From NCBI RefSeq assembly GCF_019429625.1, contig NZ_JAHXRW010000009.1:62001-126000 (forward strand): 64,000 nucleotides of DNA, written 5' to 3'. The notes beneath the pieces were generated by a model. It was not told the DNA's origin. It made no database searches and was given only the letters and a program-made list of their open reading frames with translations. Shown here piece after piece: positions 17,044 through 25,543 of the stretch. Positions within the stretch are counted from its first letter, which is position 1. Each line of letters opens with the position of its first letter. This DNA comes from Celeribacter sp. PS-C1. GTDB taxonomy: Bacteria; Pseudomonadota; Alphaproteobacteria; Rhodobacterales; Rhodobacteraceae. Made by a program: the position numbers and the translations under genes.

Positions 17044-18686
17044 CCCAGACACCTCCTCCCGTTCTCGATCTCTGCAAACTTGAGATCTCTTTGCCCAAGG
17101 GCGCGGATCGCCCCTATGCCCTCGAAGGCCTCGATCTGACCATCAACGCGGGCGAGATTGTCTGTCTCGTCGGCGAAAGTGGCTCCGGCAAATCGCTGTG
17201 TGCAGGCGCCATCATGGGCCTTCTGCCGGAGCCGCATGTGCGCGTCACCGGTGGTGCGATCCGGTTCATGGGCGAAGAGCTTCGCGGCAAATCGGATGCC
17301 GAGATGCGCAAGCTGCGCGGCGCTGATATTTCGATGATCTTCCAGGAACCTATGACCGCGCTCAACCCGCAGAAAACCGTGGGCTGGCAGATCGACGAAG
17401 TGCTGCGGCTCCACACCAAAATGACCAAGGCGGAGCGCAAAGCTCGCGCGCTTGAGATGTTGGAGCGCGTCCACATCCCGGAACCTAGCTCCGCCTATAA
17501 CGCCTATCCGCATCAAATCTCCGGCGGCCAACGTCAGCGCGTGATGATCGCCATGTCTTTGGTGCTTTCGCCGAAACTCATCATCGCCGACGAACCGACC
17601 ACGGCGCTCGATGTGACGACCCAGCTTCAGATCCTCAAACTCATTCGGGAGTTGCAGGAAGAAGAGGGCGCGGGCGTTCTTTTCATCACCCACGACTTTG
17701 GCGTGGTGGCGGAGATTGCCGATAAGGTGGCCGTGCTCTGTCGCGGCGAATTGGTGGAGAGCGGCACGACGGATGCGGTGCTCAACCGCCCGCAGCATCC
17801 TTACACCCGTGCGCTGATCGGGGCCGTTCCTGCACTCACCCCGCCGCCGGTCAAAGCCGCCTCTGATGCGCCTGTCGTGCTCCAGGGCACGGGGTTGAAA
17901 AAGACCTTCGCCGCGCGTGGCGGATTGTTGTCCGGCAAACGCAAGGCGGTGACAGCGGTCAAGGATTTGACCTTTGAACTGCGTCAGGGCGAAACCCTTG
18001 GCGTGGTGGGCGAAAGTGGATCTGGCAAGACCACCGTGTCGCGCATCGTCACGCGTCTTTTGGAATGTGATCATGGCTCCGTCGAGTTGGACGGCACCGA
18101 TCTTTTGGCCGCGACGCCGAAAGAATTGCGCGCGTTGCGTCAGCACATTCAAATGGTGTTCCAGGACCCGATGGCCTCTCTCAATCCGCGCAAACGTGTG
18201 GTCGATCTCATCGCGCAGGGTCCTATCGTCCATGGGGCCGATCCGAAAAAGGCCCGCGAAGACGCGAAGCGGCTTTTGGAGCTGGTCGAACTGTCCCCCG
18301 CCGCCGCGAACCGTTTTCCGCATGAGTTCTCTGGCGGTCAGCGCCAGCGCATCGGCATCGCCCGCGCGCTTGCGATGGAGCCCAAGGTGATCGTGGCCGA
18401 CGAACCCGTCTCCGCGCTTGACGTTTCGGTGCAGGCGCAGGTTTTGAAACTGCTCGCAGACCTGCGCGACCGGCTTAACCTGTCCTTGCTCTTCGTCACC
18501 CATGATCTGCGCGTCGCAGCTCAACTCTGTGACCGGATCATCGTTATGCAAAAGGGCGAAATCGTGGAAAGCGGGCTCACCGCCGAGGTCTTCGCCAACC
18601 CGCAGCACCCCTATACGCAAAACCTGCTCTCTTCCATTCCGGGCCGCGACTGGACACCCCCGTCGCTGCACACGGATGCCGCCTGA
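17040..18686 (+). CDS. Dpp/Opp-type ABC importer, fused double ATPase
   Basis: The 548-residue protein holds two complete ABC ATPase domains, equivalent to DppD and DppF in one chain. Domain 1 (~1-265) has GESGSGKS, ISGGQRQR and LIIADEPTTAL. Domain 2 (~280-548) has GESGSGKTT, FSGGQRQR and VIVADEPVSAL. Each ends with the peptide-importer extension NRPQHPYTRAL or ANPQHPYTQNL. The start at 17040 overlaps the permease stop (ATGA); the open frame extends much further upstream but only as a shadow of the permease gene. Both nucleotide sites look intact. Confidence 0.95.
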   Translation: MTQTPPPVLDLCKLEISLPKGADRPYALEGLDLTINAGEIVCLVGESGSGKSLCAGAIMGLLPEPHVRVTGGAIRFMGEELRGKSDAEMRKLRGADISMIFQEPMTALNPQKTVGWQIDEVLRLHTKMTKAERKARALEMLERVHIPEPSSAYNAYPHQISGGQRQRVMIAMSLVLSPKLIIADEPTTALDVTTQLQILKLIRELQEEEGAGVLFITHDFGVVAEIADKVAVLCRGELVESGTTDAVLNRPQHPYTRALIGAVPALTPPPVKAASDAPVVLQGTGLKKTFAARGGLLSGKRKAVTAVKDLTFELRQGETLGVVGESGSGKTTVSRIVTRLLECDHGSVELDGTDLLAATPKELRALRQHIQMVFQDPMASLNPRKRVVDLIAQGPIVHGADPKKAREDAKRLLELVELSPAAANRFPHEFSGGQRQRIGIARALAMEPKVIVADEPVSALDVSVQAQVLKLLADLRDRLNLSLLFVTHDLRVAAQLCDRIIVMQKGEIVESGLTAEVFANPQHPYTQNLLSSIPGRDWTPPSLHTDAA

Positions 18687-18692
18687 GGATTT

Positions 18693-20321
18693 ATGATGTC
18701 ACTGGAATTTAAAGATATCCGTAGCGCTCTGATCGGTGAGGGGGCGGCGATGTCGGGCCCCTTCGGACCGCGTGCGCTGATCTATGCGGATTATGTTGCC
18801 TCCGGCCGCGCGCTTGGCTTTATCGAAGACGCGATCCGCACCCATGTTCTGCCCTACTATGGCAACACTCACACCGAGACCTCCTTTGTCGGACGGCGCA
18901 CCACGCAGCTGCGTGAAATGGCGCGCGAAGCGGTGCGTTCGGCGGTCGATGCGGATGAGAACCACGCGGTGATCTTCACCGGCTCGGGCGCCACCGGCGC
19001 GGTCGACAAGCTGGTGCGGGCCTTCGCGATGAAAGGTCTCTCTGAGGGGGTCGTTTTTGTCGGCCCCTATGAGCATCACTCCAACGATCTGCCCTGGCGT
19101 GAAAGTGGTGCAGAACTGGTGCGCATTCCTCTGAACGCGGCGGGCACAATCTGTCTTAAGGCGCTGGAGCAGGCCCTCAAAACCCATGCCGACGCGCCGC
19201 TCAAAATCGGGGCCTTTTCCGCCGCCTCAAACGTCACCGGCGTGCGCACCGATCTGCGGGCCATTGCCAAACTGCTCCACGCGCATGAGGCTTTCTGTAT
19301 CGCCGATTTCGCCGCCGCCGCGCCCTATATGCCGGTGGAACTTTCGGCAACCTTTGAGGGTGCAGGCGACCGGATCGATGCCGCCGTGATCTCTCCGCAT
19401 AAATTCCCGGGCGGTCCGGGGGCGTCCGGTGTACTGATCGCGGACCGAAGCCTGTTCGACACCGCGCGTCCGACGCTGACGGGCGGCGGCACGGTGAGCT
19501 ATGTCACCTCCGAAGGCCACAGCTACATCACCGATCCCGAGCATCGCGAAGAAGGCGGTACGCCCGCCATCGTCGACAACATCCGCGCCGGCATGGTGAT
19601 GCAGCTCAAGCGTGACATGGACGAGGCGCGTGTCGAGGCCCGCGAAACCGTGCTGACCCGCCGGATGGAAGAGGCGCTGCGCGCCATTCCGGGGATGGAG
19701 CTTTTGGGGCCGTCCAACGTGCCGCGTCTGGGGATTTTCTCGTTTAACCTACGCGTCAAAGGCAAGCTCTTGCACCACAACTATGTCGTGGCGCTGCTCA
19801 ATGACCTCTTCGGCATTCAGGCGCGCGGAGGCTGTTCCTGTGCGGGGCCTTATGGACACTCTCTGCTCGACATTGACCTGACGACAAGCGCGCGCCATGA
19901 GGCCGCTGTCCAGCATGGCCACTCGATCTTCCGTCCGGGCTGGGCGCGGTTCGGCGTGAATTGGTTCTTTGAAGACGAGGATGTGGACAAGATCGCCACC
20001 GCGATCCGCTTTGTCGCCGAGCACGGTCTCGACATGCTGGCCTATTACAGGTTGGACGCCGTTGAGGGCATTTGGCGCGCCACGCCTGCGTTCGAGGACA
20101 CTTGCCCCTCCGCGCTCTCCGCGCTGTGGGAAGGGCAGGCAACCAGCACCGATACAGTGCCTGATTTCACCACCTGTCTCGCGCAGGCTGAGGCGCTGGC
20201 CGAAACCGCCAAAACCCTGACGTGTTGCAAAGGGCCGGACCTGTCCGCCGAAGAAGAAGCGCTGCGCTGGTTCTGGCTGCCACAGGAAGTCACCGGCTTG
20301 ACCACGGAAGGGGCTGCGTGA
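18693..20321 (+). CDS. Class-V PLP enzyme, cysteine-desulfurase-like
   Basis: This is a 542-residue class-V aminotransferase-fold enzyme. Lys237 in ISPHKFPG is the expected PLP-binding lysine. C381 and C383 lie in GGCSCAGPYGH, aligned with the catalytic Cys loop of SufS-type desulfurases (GHHCAQP), with C383 at the key position. A ~100-residue C-terminal extension is beyond the usual ~410-residue desulfurase. Two adjacent ATG codons (18693 and 18696) are possible starts. It follows the importer genes by six bases and precedes the flavoenzyme by a one-base overlap. A role in taking sulfur from an imported cysteine derivative fits, but lyase activity on another amino acid is also possible. Confidence 0.8.
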   Translation: MMSLEFKDIRSALIGEGAAMSGPFGPRALIYADYVASGRALGFIEDAIRTHVLPYYGNTHTETSFVGRRTTQLREMAREAVRSAVDADENHAVIFTGSGATGAVDKLVRAFAMKGLSEGVVFVGPYEHHSNDLPWRESGAELVRIPLNAAGTICLKALEQALKTHADAPLKIGAFSAASNVTGVRTDLRAIAKLLHAHEAFCIADFAAAAPYMPVELSATFEGAGDRIDAAVISPHKFPGGPGASGVLIADRSLFDTARPTLTGGGTVSYVTSEGHSYITDPEHREEGGTPAIVDNIRAGMVMQLKRDMDEARVEARETVLTRRMEEALRAIPGMELLGPSNVPRLGIFSFNLRVKGKLLHHNYVVALLNDLFGIQARGGCSCAGPYGHSLLDIDLTTSARHEAAVQHGHSIFRPGWARFGVNWFFEDEDVDKIATAIRFVAEHGLDMLAYYRLDAVEGIWRATPAFEDTCPSALSALWEGQATSTDTVPDFTTCLAQAEALAETAKTLTCCKGPDLSAEEEALRWFWLPQEVTGLTTEGAA

Positions 20322-21619
20322 TGTCCGTCGAATTTCCGAAATCTATTTGGGCGGCGACCGCGCCCGAACGCAATTTGTCTGCGCCGCTCTCTGGTGTCGA
20401 GGAAACCGATGTTGCCGTGATCGGCGCAGGGTTCACTGGCCTGTCTGCAGCCATCGAGGCCCGCAAACGCGGCCATGCGGTCACCATCGTCGAAGGTAAA
20501 GCGGCCGGTTGGGGCGCGTCGGGACGTAACAACGGTCAGGTCATTCCGATCCTCACCTCCGCCGAACCCGATGTCTGGGTTTCGCGCTATGGCGAGGCGG
20601 GCAAACGCATGGTGCGGCTGATTGGCAACTCCGGCGATGTGCTCTTTGATCTGGTGCGCGAATTCGACATGCAGGCCGAAGCGGAACAGAACGGCTGGTT
20701 CCAGCCCGCTCATAGCCCCGGACGTGTGAAACTGTCGCAAAAACGGGTCGATGCATGGCAGCGCTATGGCTTTCCCGCGGAGCTGAAAGACGCCAAGCAA
20801 TGCGCGGACATTCTGGGCACCGATTTCTGGTATGGCGGTATGTTCAACCCGACGGGCGGCCATATCAACCCACTCGCATTGGCACGTGAAATGGCGCGGA
20901 TCGCGGAACATCTCGGCGCGGTGATCCATGAGGACAGCCCCGTCACGTCGTATGAGCGCATCGGCAATGAATGGGTGATCAAGACCGCGCAGGGCACGCT
21001 CAAGGCTCGGGCACTGATCCTTGCCACCAACGCTTACACGGGCGAGTTGGCTCCGCGTCTGGCGCCCCGCATCGCACGCTCTGTCGTGCCGGTTCTGAGC
21101 TGGCAAATGGCGACGGAGCCTGTAGGTGACAACCTGCGTCAGAAAATTCTGCCGGGGCGTCAGGCGGTCTCTGACACGCGTGGGGACTTGCGGTTCTTCC
21201 GCTATGATGCGCGCAATCGGTTGATCACCGGGGGTGCCGTGATGGGCTCGTTCGATGTCGCCAACCGCGTGCGCAAGAAAGCCGCGCGCAGTTTGGCCGA
21301 GGCCTTCCCCGAGTTGGGCGTGCCGGAGATGACCCATGTCTGGTCGGGTTATATTGGTATGAACTGGGACCGGTTTCCGCGCGTTCACAAACTCGGCCCG
21401 GATGGCTGGGCCTGGGTTGGTTGTAACGGGCGCGGCGTCGCGCTTGGCACCTCTTTGGGCCGCGAACTGGCCCGCGCCGCCACAGGCCAGCCCGAAGACG
21501 AACTTGCCCTGCCGGTGACCGAGCCGCATCCTTTCCCGGTGCACAGCTTTGTGCGCCGCTTTGCCCCCACCTATCTGGCTTGGCTCAAGCGCCAGGACCA
21601 TAAGGAAGTGAACCTATGA
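20321..21619 (+). CDS. DAO-family FAD-dependent amine oxidoreductase
   Basis: The 432-residue flavoprotein has the dinucleotide-binding motif VAVIGAGFTGLSAA (~30-43) and GWGASGRNNGQV, typical of the D-amino-acid-oxidase / PuuB group that oxidises primary or secondary amines to imines. The C-terminal GCNGRGVALGTSLGRELA contacts FAD in this family. The start at 20321 forms a TGATG overlap with the preceding gene. In this operon it could oxidise a ring amine, such as a thiazolidine, to a thiazoline. That substrate is inferred from the neighbouring hydrolase. Confidence 0.85.
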   Translation: MSVEFPKSIWAATAPERNLSAPLSGVEETDVAVIGAGFTGLSAAIEARKRGHAVTIVEGKAAGWGASGRNNGQVIPILTSAEPDVWVSRYGEAGKRMVRLIGNSGDVLFDLVREFDMQAEAEQNGWFQPAHSPGRVKLSQKRVDAWQRYGFPAELKDAKQCADILGTDFWYGGMFNPTGGHINPLALAREMARIAEHLGAVIHEDSPVTSYERIGNEWVIKTAQGTLKARALILATNAYTGELAPRLAPRIARSVVPVLSWQMATEPVGDNLRQKILPGRQAVSDTRGDLRFFRYDARNRLITGGAVMGSFDVANRVRKKAARSLAEAFPELGVPEMTHVWSGYIGMNWDRFPRVHKLGPDGWAWVGCNGRGVALGTSLGRELARAATGQPEDELALPVTEPHPFPVHSFVRRFAPTYLAWLKRQDHKEVNL

Positions 21620-22110
21620 CTGAAGAAAAAAAGATGGACCTGAACGACGTTCCGATCCTCCTGCGCCGCCGGATTGAGGCGATGATGCTCAAACATGTGC
21701 TCGACGTGATCACCGAGCGTTCTGGTCGCGAAGAGGCCGAGGCCGTGATCGGTGCGGCCTGTTCCAAATCGGCGATTGAACAGGGGCAGATGCTGGCCGA
21801 AGAGTTGGGCCACGCGCCCGACCTGACGGATTTCGCCGCGATCCAGCCGAACTGGACCCGCGAGGATGCGCTTCGGATCGAGACCATCGAGATGTCTGAA
21901 GAAAAGATGGATTTCAACGTGGTGAAATGCCGGTACGCGGAGATGTATCAGGAGATGGGGCTGGGCGATATAGGCCACCTTCTGTCCTGCAACCGAGATG
22001 GTGATTTCTGCATCGGCTACAATCCTGAGATCGAAATGACCCGGACCCAGACGATCATGAAAGGCGCAAGCCACTGCGATTTCCGTTACAGAATGAAGAA
22101 GGAGGCCTGA
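21616..22110 (+). CDS. L-2-amino-thiazoline-4-carboxylate hydrolase family protein
   Basis: The 164-residue protein matches, from memory of the family, the small ATC-hydrolase-type proteins of Pseudomonas cysteine-precursor pathways. The conserved C-terminal half runs KCRYAEMYQEMGL, LLSCNRDGDF, NPEIEMTRTQTIM and GASHCDFRYR. Those enzymes open the thiazoline ring to give an N- or S-carbamoyl cysteine. It overlaps the flavoenzyme gene by four bases and is followed one base later by an M20 amidohydrolase, the same enzyme pairing as in ATC degradation. Whether ATC itself is the substrate is not certain, since the family is broader than its named activity. Confidence 0.8.
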   Translation: MTEEKKMDLNDVPILLRRRIEAMMLKHVLDVITERSGREEAEAVIGAACSKSAIEQGQMLAEELGHAPDLTDFAAIQPNWTREDALRIETIEMSEEKMDFNVVKCRYAEMYQEMGLGDIGHLLSCNRDGDFCIGYNPEIEMTRTQTIMKGASHCDFRYRMKKEA

Positions 22111-22111
22111 G

Positions 22112-23281
22112 ATGGCTGTCGAAAATTGGGTCGCCAAACAGGTCGCTGATCTGACGGAGTTCCGCCGCGATCTGCATATGAATCCAGAGCTTCTTTATGA
22201 TGTCGAACGCACGGCGCAGAAGGTGGCCGATGCGCTTCGGGCCGCTGGGGTCGACGAGGTCCATGAGGGCATCGGTAAAACCGGCGTCGTCGGAGTGATC
22301 CGGGGTCAAAGCAATGTGTCCGGGCGCTCTATTGGTCTGCGCGCCGATATGGATGCGCTGCCTATTATTGAAGAAACCGGCAAGCCCTACGCCTCGCAAG
22401 TGCCGGGCAAAATGCACGCCTGCGGCCATGATGGACACACCACGATGCTCTTGGGGGCTGCGCGGCATCTGGCGGAAAGCCGGGCCTTTGACGGGACCGT
22501 GATCGTGATCTTCCAACCCGCAGAAGAGGGCGGCGCCGGCGCGCGCGCGATGATCGAGGACGGGCTGTTCACCCGCTGGCCTTGTAATGAGGTCTATGGC
22601 ATGCACAATCGCCCGAACCTTCCGGTCGGGCAATTCATCATCAACTCAGGTCCGATCATGGGCTCTGTCGATGAGGTCAAAATCTCCATCACCGGTCGCG
22701 GCGGCCATGCGGCGCGCCCGGATCAGACGATTGACCCGCTGCCCATCGCGGGGGCGCTGTTGCAGGCGGTTCAGACGCTGACATCGCGCAATATGGACCC
22801 GATCGACAGTGCGGTGATCTCGCTCTGCACCATTCAGGCCGGAAATGCGTTCAACGTCATTCCGCAAGATGTGACCCTGACCGGCACGGTGCGCACGCTG
22901 CGCGAAGAAGTGCGCGACATGATCGAGGAACGCTTGTCGGCCATGGTCGGCAATATCGCCGCCGCCTACGGTGCGGTGGGTACGACCGAATACCTGCGCC
23001 ACTATCCGGTGACGGTGAACCACGAGCGTGAAACCGAACTGGCCGCCAAGGCTGCGCAAGAGGTGGCGGGCGTCGAAAATGTGTTCCTCGACATGCCGCA
23101 GACGCTGGGCGGAGAGGATTTCTCTTTTATGCTCAATGAGGTGCCCGGTGCGATGATCAATGTCGGCAACGGACCATCCGCAGCGCTGCACCACCCGAAA
23201 TACGATTTCAACGACGATGTGATCGCTTGGGGCAGTTCCTATTGGACGACTTTGGTGCGTCAACGTTTGCCACTGGCATAA
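22112..23281 (+). CDS. M20-family amidohydrolase
   Basis: The 389-residue metal-dependent hydrolase is of the hippurate hydrolase / N-acyl-amino-acid amidohydrolase group. RADMDALPI and the metal-binding MHACGHDGHTTM are intact, a dimerisation lid domain lies at ~185-300, and GGEDFSFM near the C-terminus carries another metal-site residue region. AAGGAGG (22099-22105) precedes ATG 22112. It ends the operon and would release a free amino acid, possibly cysteine, from an N-acyl or N-carbamoyl form. The family also removes acyl groups from many other amino acids. Confidence 0.92.
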   Translation: MAVENWVAKQVADLTEFRRDLHMNPELLYDVERTAQKVADALRAAGVDEVHEGIGKTGVVGVIRGQSNVSGRSIGLRADMDALPIIEETGKPYASQVPGKMHACGHDGHTTMLLGAARHLAESRAFDGTVIVIFQPAEEGGAGARAMIEDGLFTRWPCNEVYGMHNRPNLPVGQFIINSGPIMGSVDEVKISITGRGGHAARPDQTIDPLPIAGALLQAVQTLTSRNMDPIDSAVISLCTIQAGNAFNVIPQDVTLTGTVRTLREEVRDMIEERLSAMVGNIAAAYGAVGTTEYLRHYPVTVNHERETELAAKAAQEVAGVENVFLDMPQTLGGEDFSFMLNEVPGAMINVGNGPSAALHHPKYDFNDDVIAWGSSYWTTLVRQRLPLA

Positions 23282-23291
23282 CGCACTTCTG

Positions 23292-23320
23292 GGCCGAGGC
23301 ATCACGTGTCTCGGCCTTCT
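23292..23320 (+). terminator. Probable terminator of the dpp/enzyme operon
   Basis: GGCCGAG (23292-23298) pairs with CTCGGCC (23310-23316), followed by TTCT. It lies 10 bases after the M20 stop and before the convergent IclR gene. The T tract is short, so termination may be partial. Confidence 0.5.
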
Positions 23321-23343
23321 CGCGTGGCCGAACGCCACAACGA

Positions 23344-24093
23344 TTACAGCATCTGCGAAATCAAATGCGCGGTTGTTCTGACCTTCTTGACCAGATCGTC
23401 GTTCGGGTTCATCTGCATTTCGTGGCCAGACAGGTTGATGGCCGCGATGTAATCGCCATGCCGGGACACGATCGGCGCGGCGATGGAGACCGTGCCGGTC
23501 GAGAGATGCGATTTTTGCGCGACATATCCGCGTTTCCGATCGGCCTTCAAAAGCGTCTTGAGTTCCGCGAGGGACGAGGGGGCCTTTGGGCTCATCTTTT
23601 CAAACACATAGTCTTTGAAACGACGGTCGAGTTCCGCCTCTGGGAGGTCCGACAACAACACGCGGCCCATGGTGGTCGAAAAGGCTGGCAAGCGCGAGCC
23701 GACCGGCACGTTCGACACCAACGCGCGGTCGGACAAGGCGCGGTAGACATAGACGATTTCCGTCCCTTCGAGGACAGAGACATGCACGGTGAACCCTGTG
23801 TCGGCCCGCAGGTCGTCGGCGGGGATGCGGGCGATGTCGTAGACGTCTTGCGAGGCGAGGTAGCGATAGCCCAAATCCATCACGCGCGGGGCGAGGCGAT
23901 AGCTGGTCTTGCGCTTGCTGAGATAGCCTTCGCGTTCAAGAGTGACGACAAAGCGATATGCCGCGCTGCTGGTGATCGACAGCGCCTCGGCAATTTCCGA
24001 GAGCGTCAGTTCAGGGCGGTCGGCGCTAAAGCATTCGAGAATGCTGAGCCCGCGCAAAAGCGAATTCGAGCGGTAGTCAGGTTCTTTTACCAA
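23344..24093 (-). CDS. IclR-family transcriptional regulator
   Basis: The 249-residue regulator has a winged helix (~10-65, LSEIAEALSITSSAAYRFVVTLEREGYL) and a C-terminal IclR effector domain (~80-245). I choose a TTG start at 24093, preceded by GGGGAGG, because the open frame upstream contains no other good start and would run into hutF. The resulting length is normal for the family. It lies between the M20 operon and the hut genes and may control either. It shares its orientation with hutF and hutG. Confidence 0.88.
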   Translation of the reverse strand: MVKEPDYRSNSLLRGLSILECFSADRPELTLSEIAEALSITSSAAYRFVVTLEREGYLSKRKTSYRLAPRVMDLGYRYLASQDVYDIARIPADDLRADTGFTVHVSVLEGTEIVYVYRALSDRALVSNVPVGSRLPAFSTTMGRVLLSDLPEAELDRRFKDYVFEKMSPKAPSSLAELKTLLKADRKRGYVAQKSHLSTGTVSIAAPIVSRHGDYIAAINLSGHEMQMNPNDDLVKKVRTTAHLISQML

Positions 24094-24130
24094 AGCGCCT
24101 CCCCGATGCGTCTTTGTGAGAGCCGTGCTG

Positions 24131-25543
24131 TCAGGTCGCCTTTCTGGCGGACAGCCGCTCTGCGACACGTGCCATGGCCACGGCATAGTCAGTGACAATC
24201 TTTTCTTCGAGCGGGTGATGGCCGTCAGAGATCACCTTTTTCCCGCGGACCACGACATCGCCGATATGAAAGCCTCGTCCAGCGAAGACATGAAAGTCAA
24301 GCGCGGCCTCGGGATCGACGGGTAGCATCGCCGCCGGTTCCGGCGAGGTGATCTCGACGAAGCTGGCCATGCCGCCGACTGCAAGTCCCTGTTCCGGGCG
24401 CCCAGAGGCCCGCGCGCCGCCTTGGGCCGCACGGTTCCAGAGATTGGCGGCGACATGCGGTGTGTCCATCGCGGCCAAGACGTTGCGCTGACGGTCGCGA
24501 AGGCGCTGGCTGTATTCAAGCTGTTGCAGTTCCTGCGCGGCAAAGGTGGCGATGTTAGAATCTGAACCGATGCCGAAGACACCTCCCTGTGCGATGTAAT
24601 CGGTCGCCCGGAAAATGCCGTCGCCAAGGTTTGCCTCCGTCATCGGGCAAAGGCCGACGGTGGCACCCGATTTCGCAATCATTCCAACCTCGCGGTCGTC
24701 CAGATGGGTTGCGTGTATCAGGCACCAGCGCGCGTCGACCGGTGCGATGTCGAACAGCTGTTCCACTGGACGGCGACCGTTCCATGCCAGCGCGTCTTCG
24801 ACCTCTTTGACCTGCTCGGCGACGTGGATATGCACCGGGCTGTCGGGAATGAGGTCGTCGCGCAGTTCGAGAAGTTTCGCGATCTCTTCCGGCGTGGCGG
24901 CGCGCAGAGAGTGCGGGGCGATGCCAAGCGTATGGCCCGCAGCTTTGGCCGGTGCACGCAGGCTGTCGAGCATTTCGGCATAGCCGTCGAGGCTCTGGAT
25001 AAACCGCCGCTGCCCCTCCGTTGGAGTCAGCCCGCCAAAGTTGGAGTGCGCGTAGAACACCGGCAGATGCGTCAGATCGAGACCCGTGGCCTGAGCCGCC
25101 TCGAATATGCCAAGCGACAGCTCCTCGCGCCGCGCATAGGGCGTGCCGTCGAGGTCGTTGTGCACATAGTGGAATTCCACGATCCCGGTGTAGCCGCCCT
25201 TGAGCAGCGACAGATAGAGTCGTGCGGCGATGGCTTGCAGGTCCTCGGGCGACAGGGTCAGAGCGAAGAAATACATGATGTCGCGCCAGGACCAGAAACT
25301 GTCGATCGGGTTGCGGCGTACCTCTGACAGGCCCGCCATCGCGTATTGAAAGGCGTGGCTGTGCAGATCGGTGATCCCCGGCACGACGGGGTTGTCATAG
25401 ACCGCGAATCCTTCCGGGTTGTCGTCCTCGGCGGCGGATTGGATCAGGCCGTCGGGCGAAAACTGTACCGAAAGATTGCGCACCCAGCCATCGGGGGTCA
25501 GTGCAAGGCGGAAATGTGCGCCTTTGAGTGTCTCGAACGCCAT
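24131..25543 (-). CDS. hutF: Formimidoylglutamate deiminase (HutF)
   Basis: The 470-residue amidohydrolase-superfamily enzyme has metal-binding DLHSHAFQYAMAGL near the N-terminus and the later His and Asp regions HIHVAEQ, HATHLDD and GIGSDSN. The DLHSHAFQ motif is typical of HutF, which converts N-formimidoyl-L-glutamate to N-formyl-L-glutamate and ammonia in histidine breakdown. The start at 25543 forms a TAATG overlap with hutG, and the upstream extension of the frame is a shadow of hutG. No hutH, hutU or hutI lies in the window, so either they are elsewhere or the pair acts on another formimidoyl compound. Confidence 0.9.
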   Translation of the reverse strand: MAFETLKGAHFRLALTPDGWVRNLSVQFSPDGLIQSAAEDDNPEGFAVYDNPVVPGITDLHSHAFQYAMAGLSEVRRNPIDSFWSWRDIMYFFALTLSPEDLQAIAARLYLSLLKGGYTGIVEFHYVHNDLDGTPYARREELSLGIFEAAQATGLDLTHLPVFYAHSNFGGLTPTEGQRRFIQSLDGYAEMLDSLRAPAKAAGHTLGIAPHSLRAATPEEIAKLLELRDDLIPDSPVHIHVAEQVKEVEDALAWNGRRPVEQLFDIAPVDARWCLIHATHLDDREVGMIAKSGATVGLCPMTEANLGDGIFRATDYIAQGGVFGIGSDSNIATFAAQELQQLEYSQRLRDRQRNVLAAMDTPHVAANLWNRAAQGGARASGRPEQGLAVGGMASFVEITSPEPAAMLPVDPEAALDFHVFAGRGFHIGDVVVRGKKVISDGHHPLEEKIVTDYAVAMARVAERLSARKAT

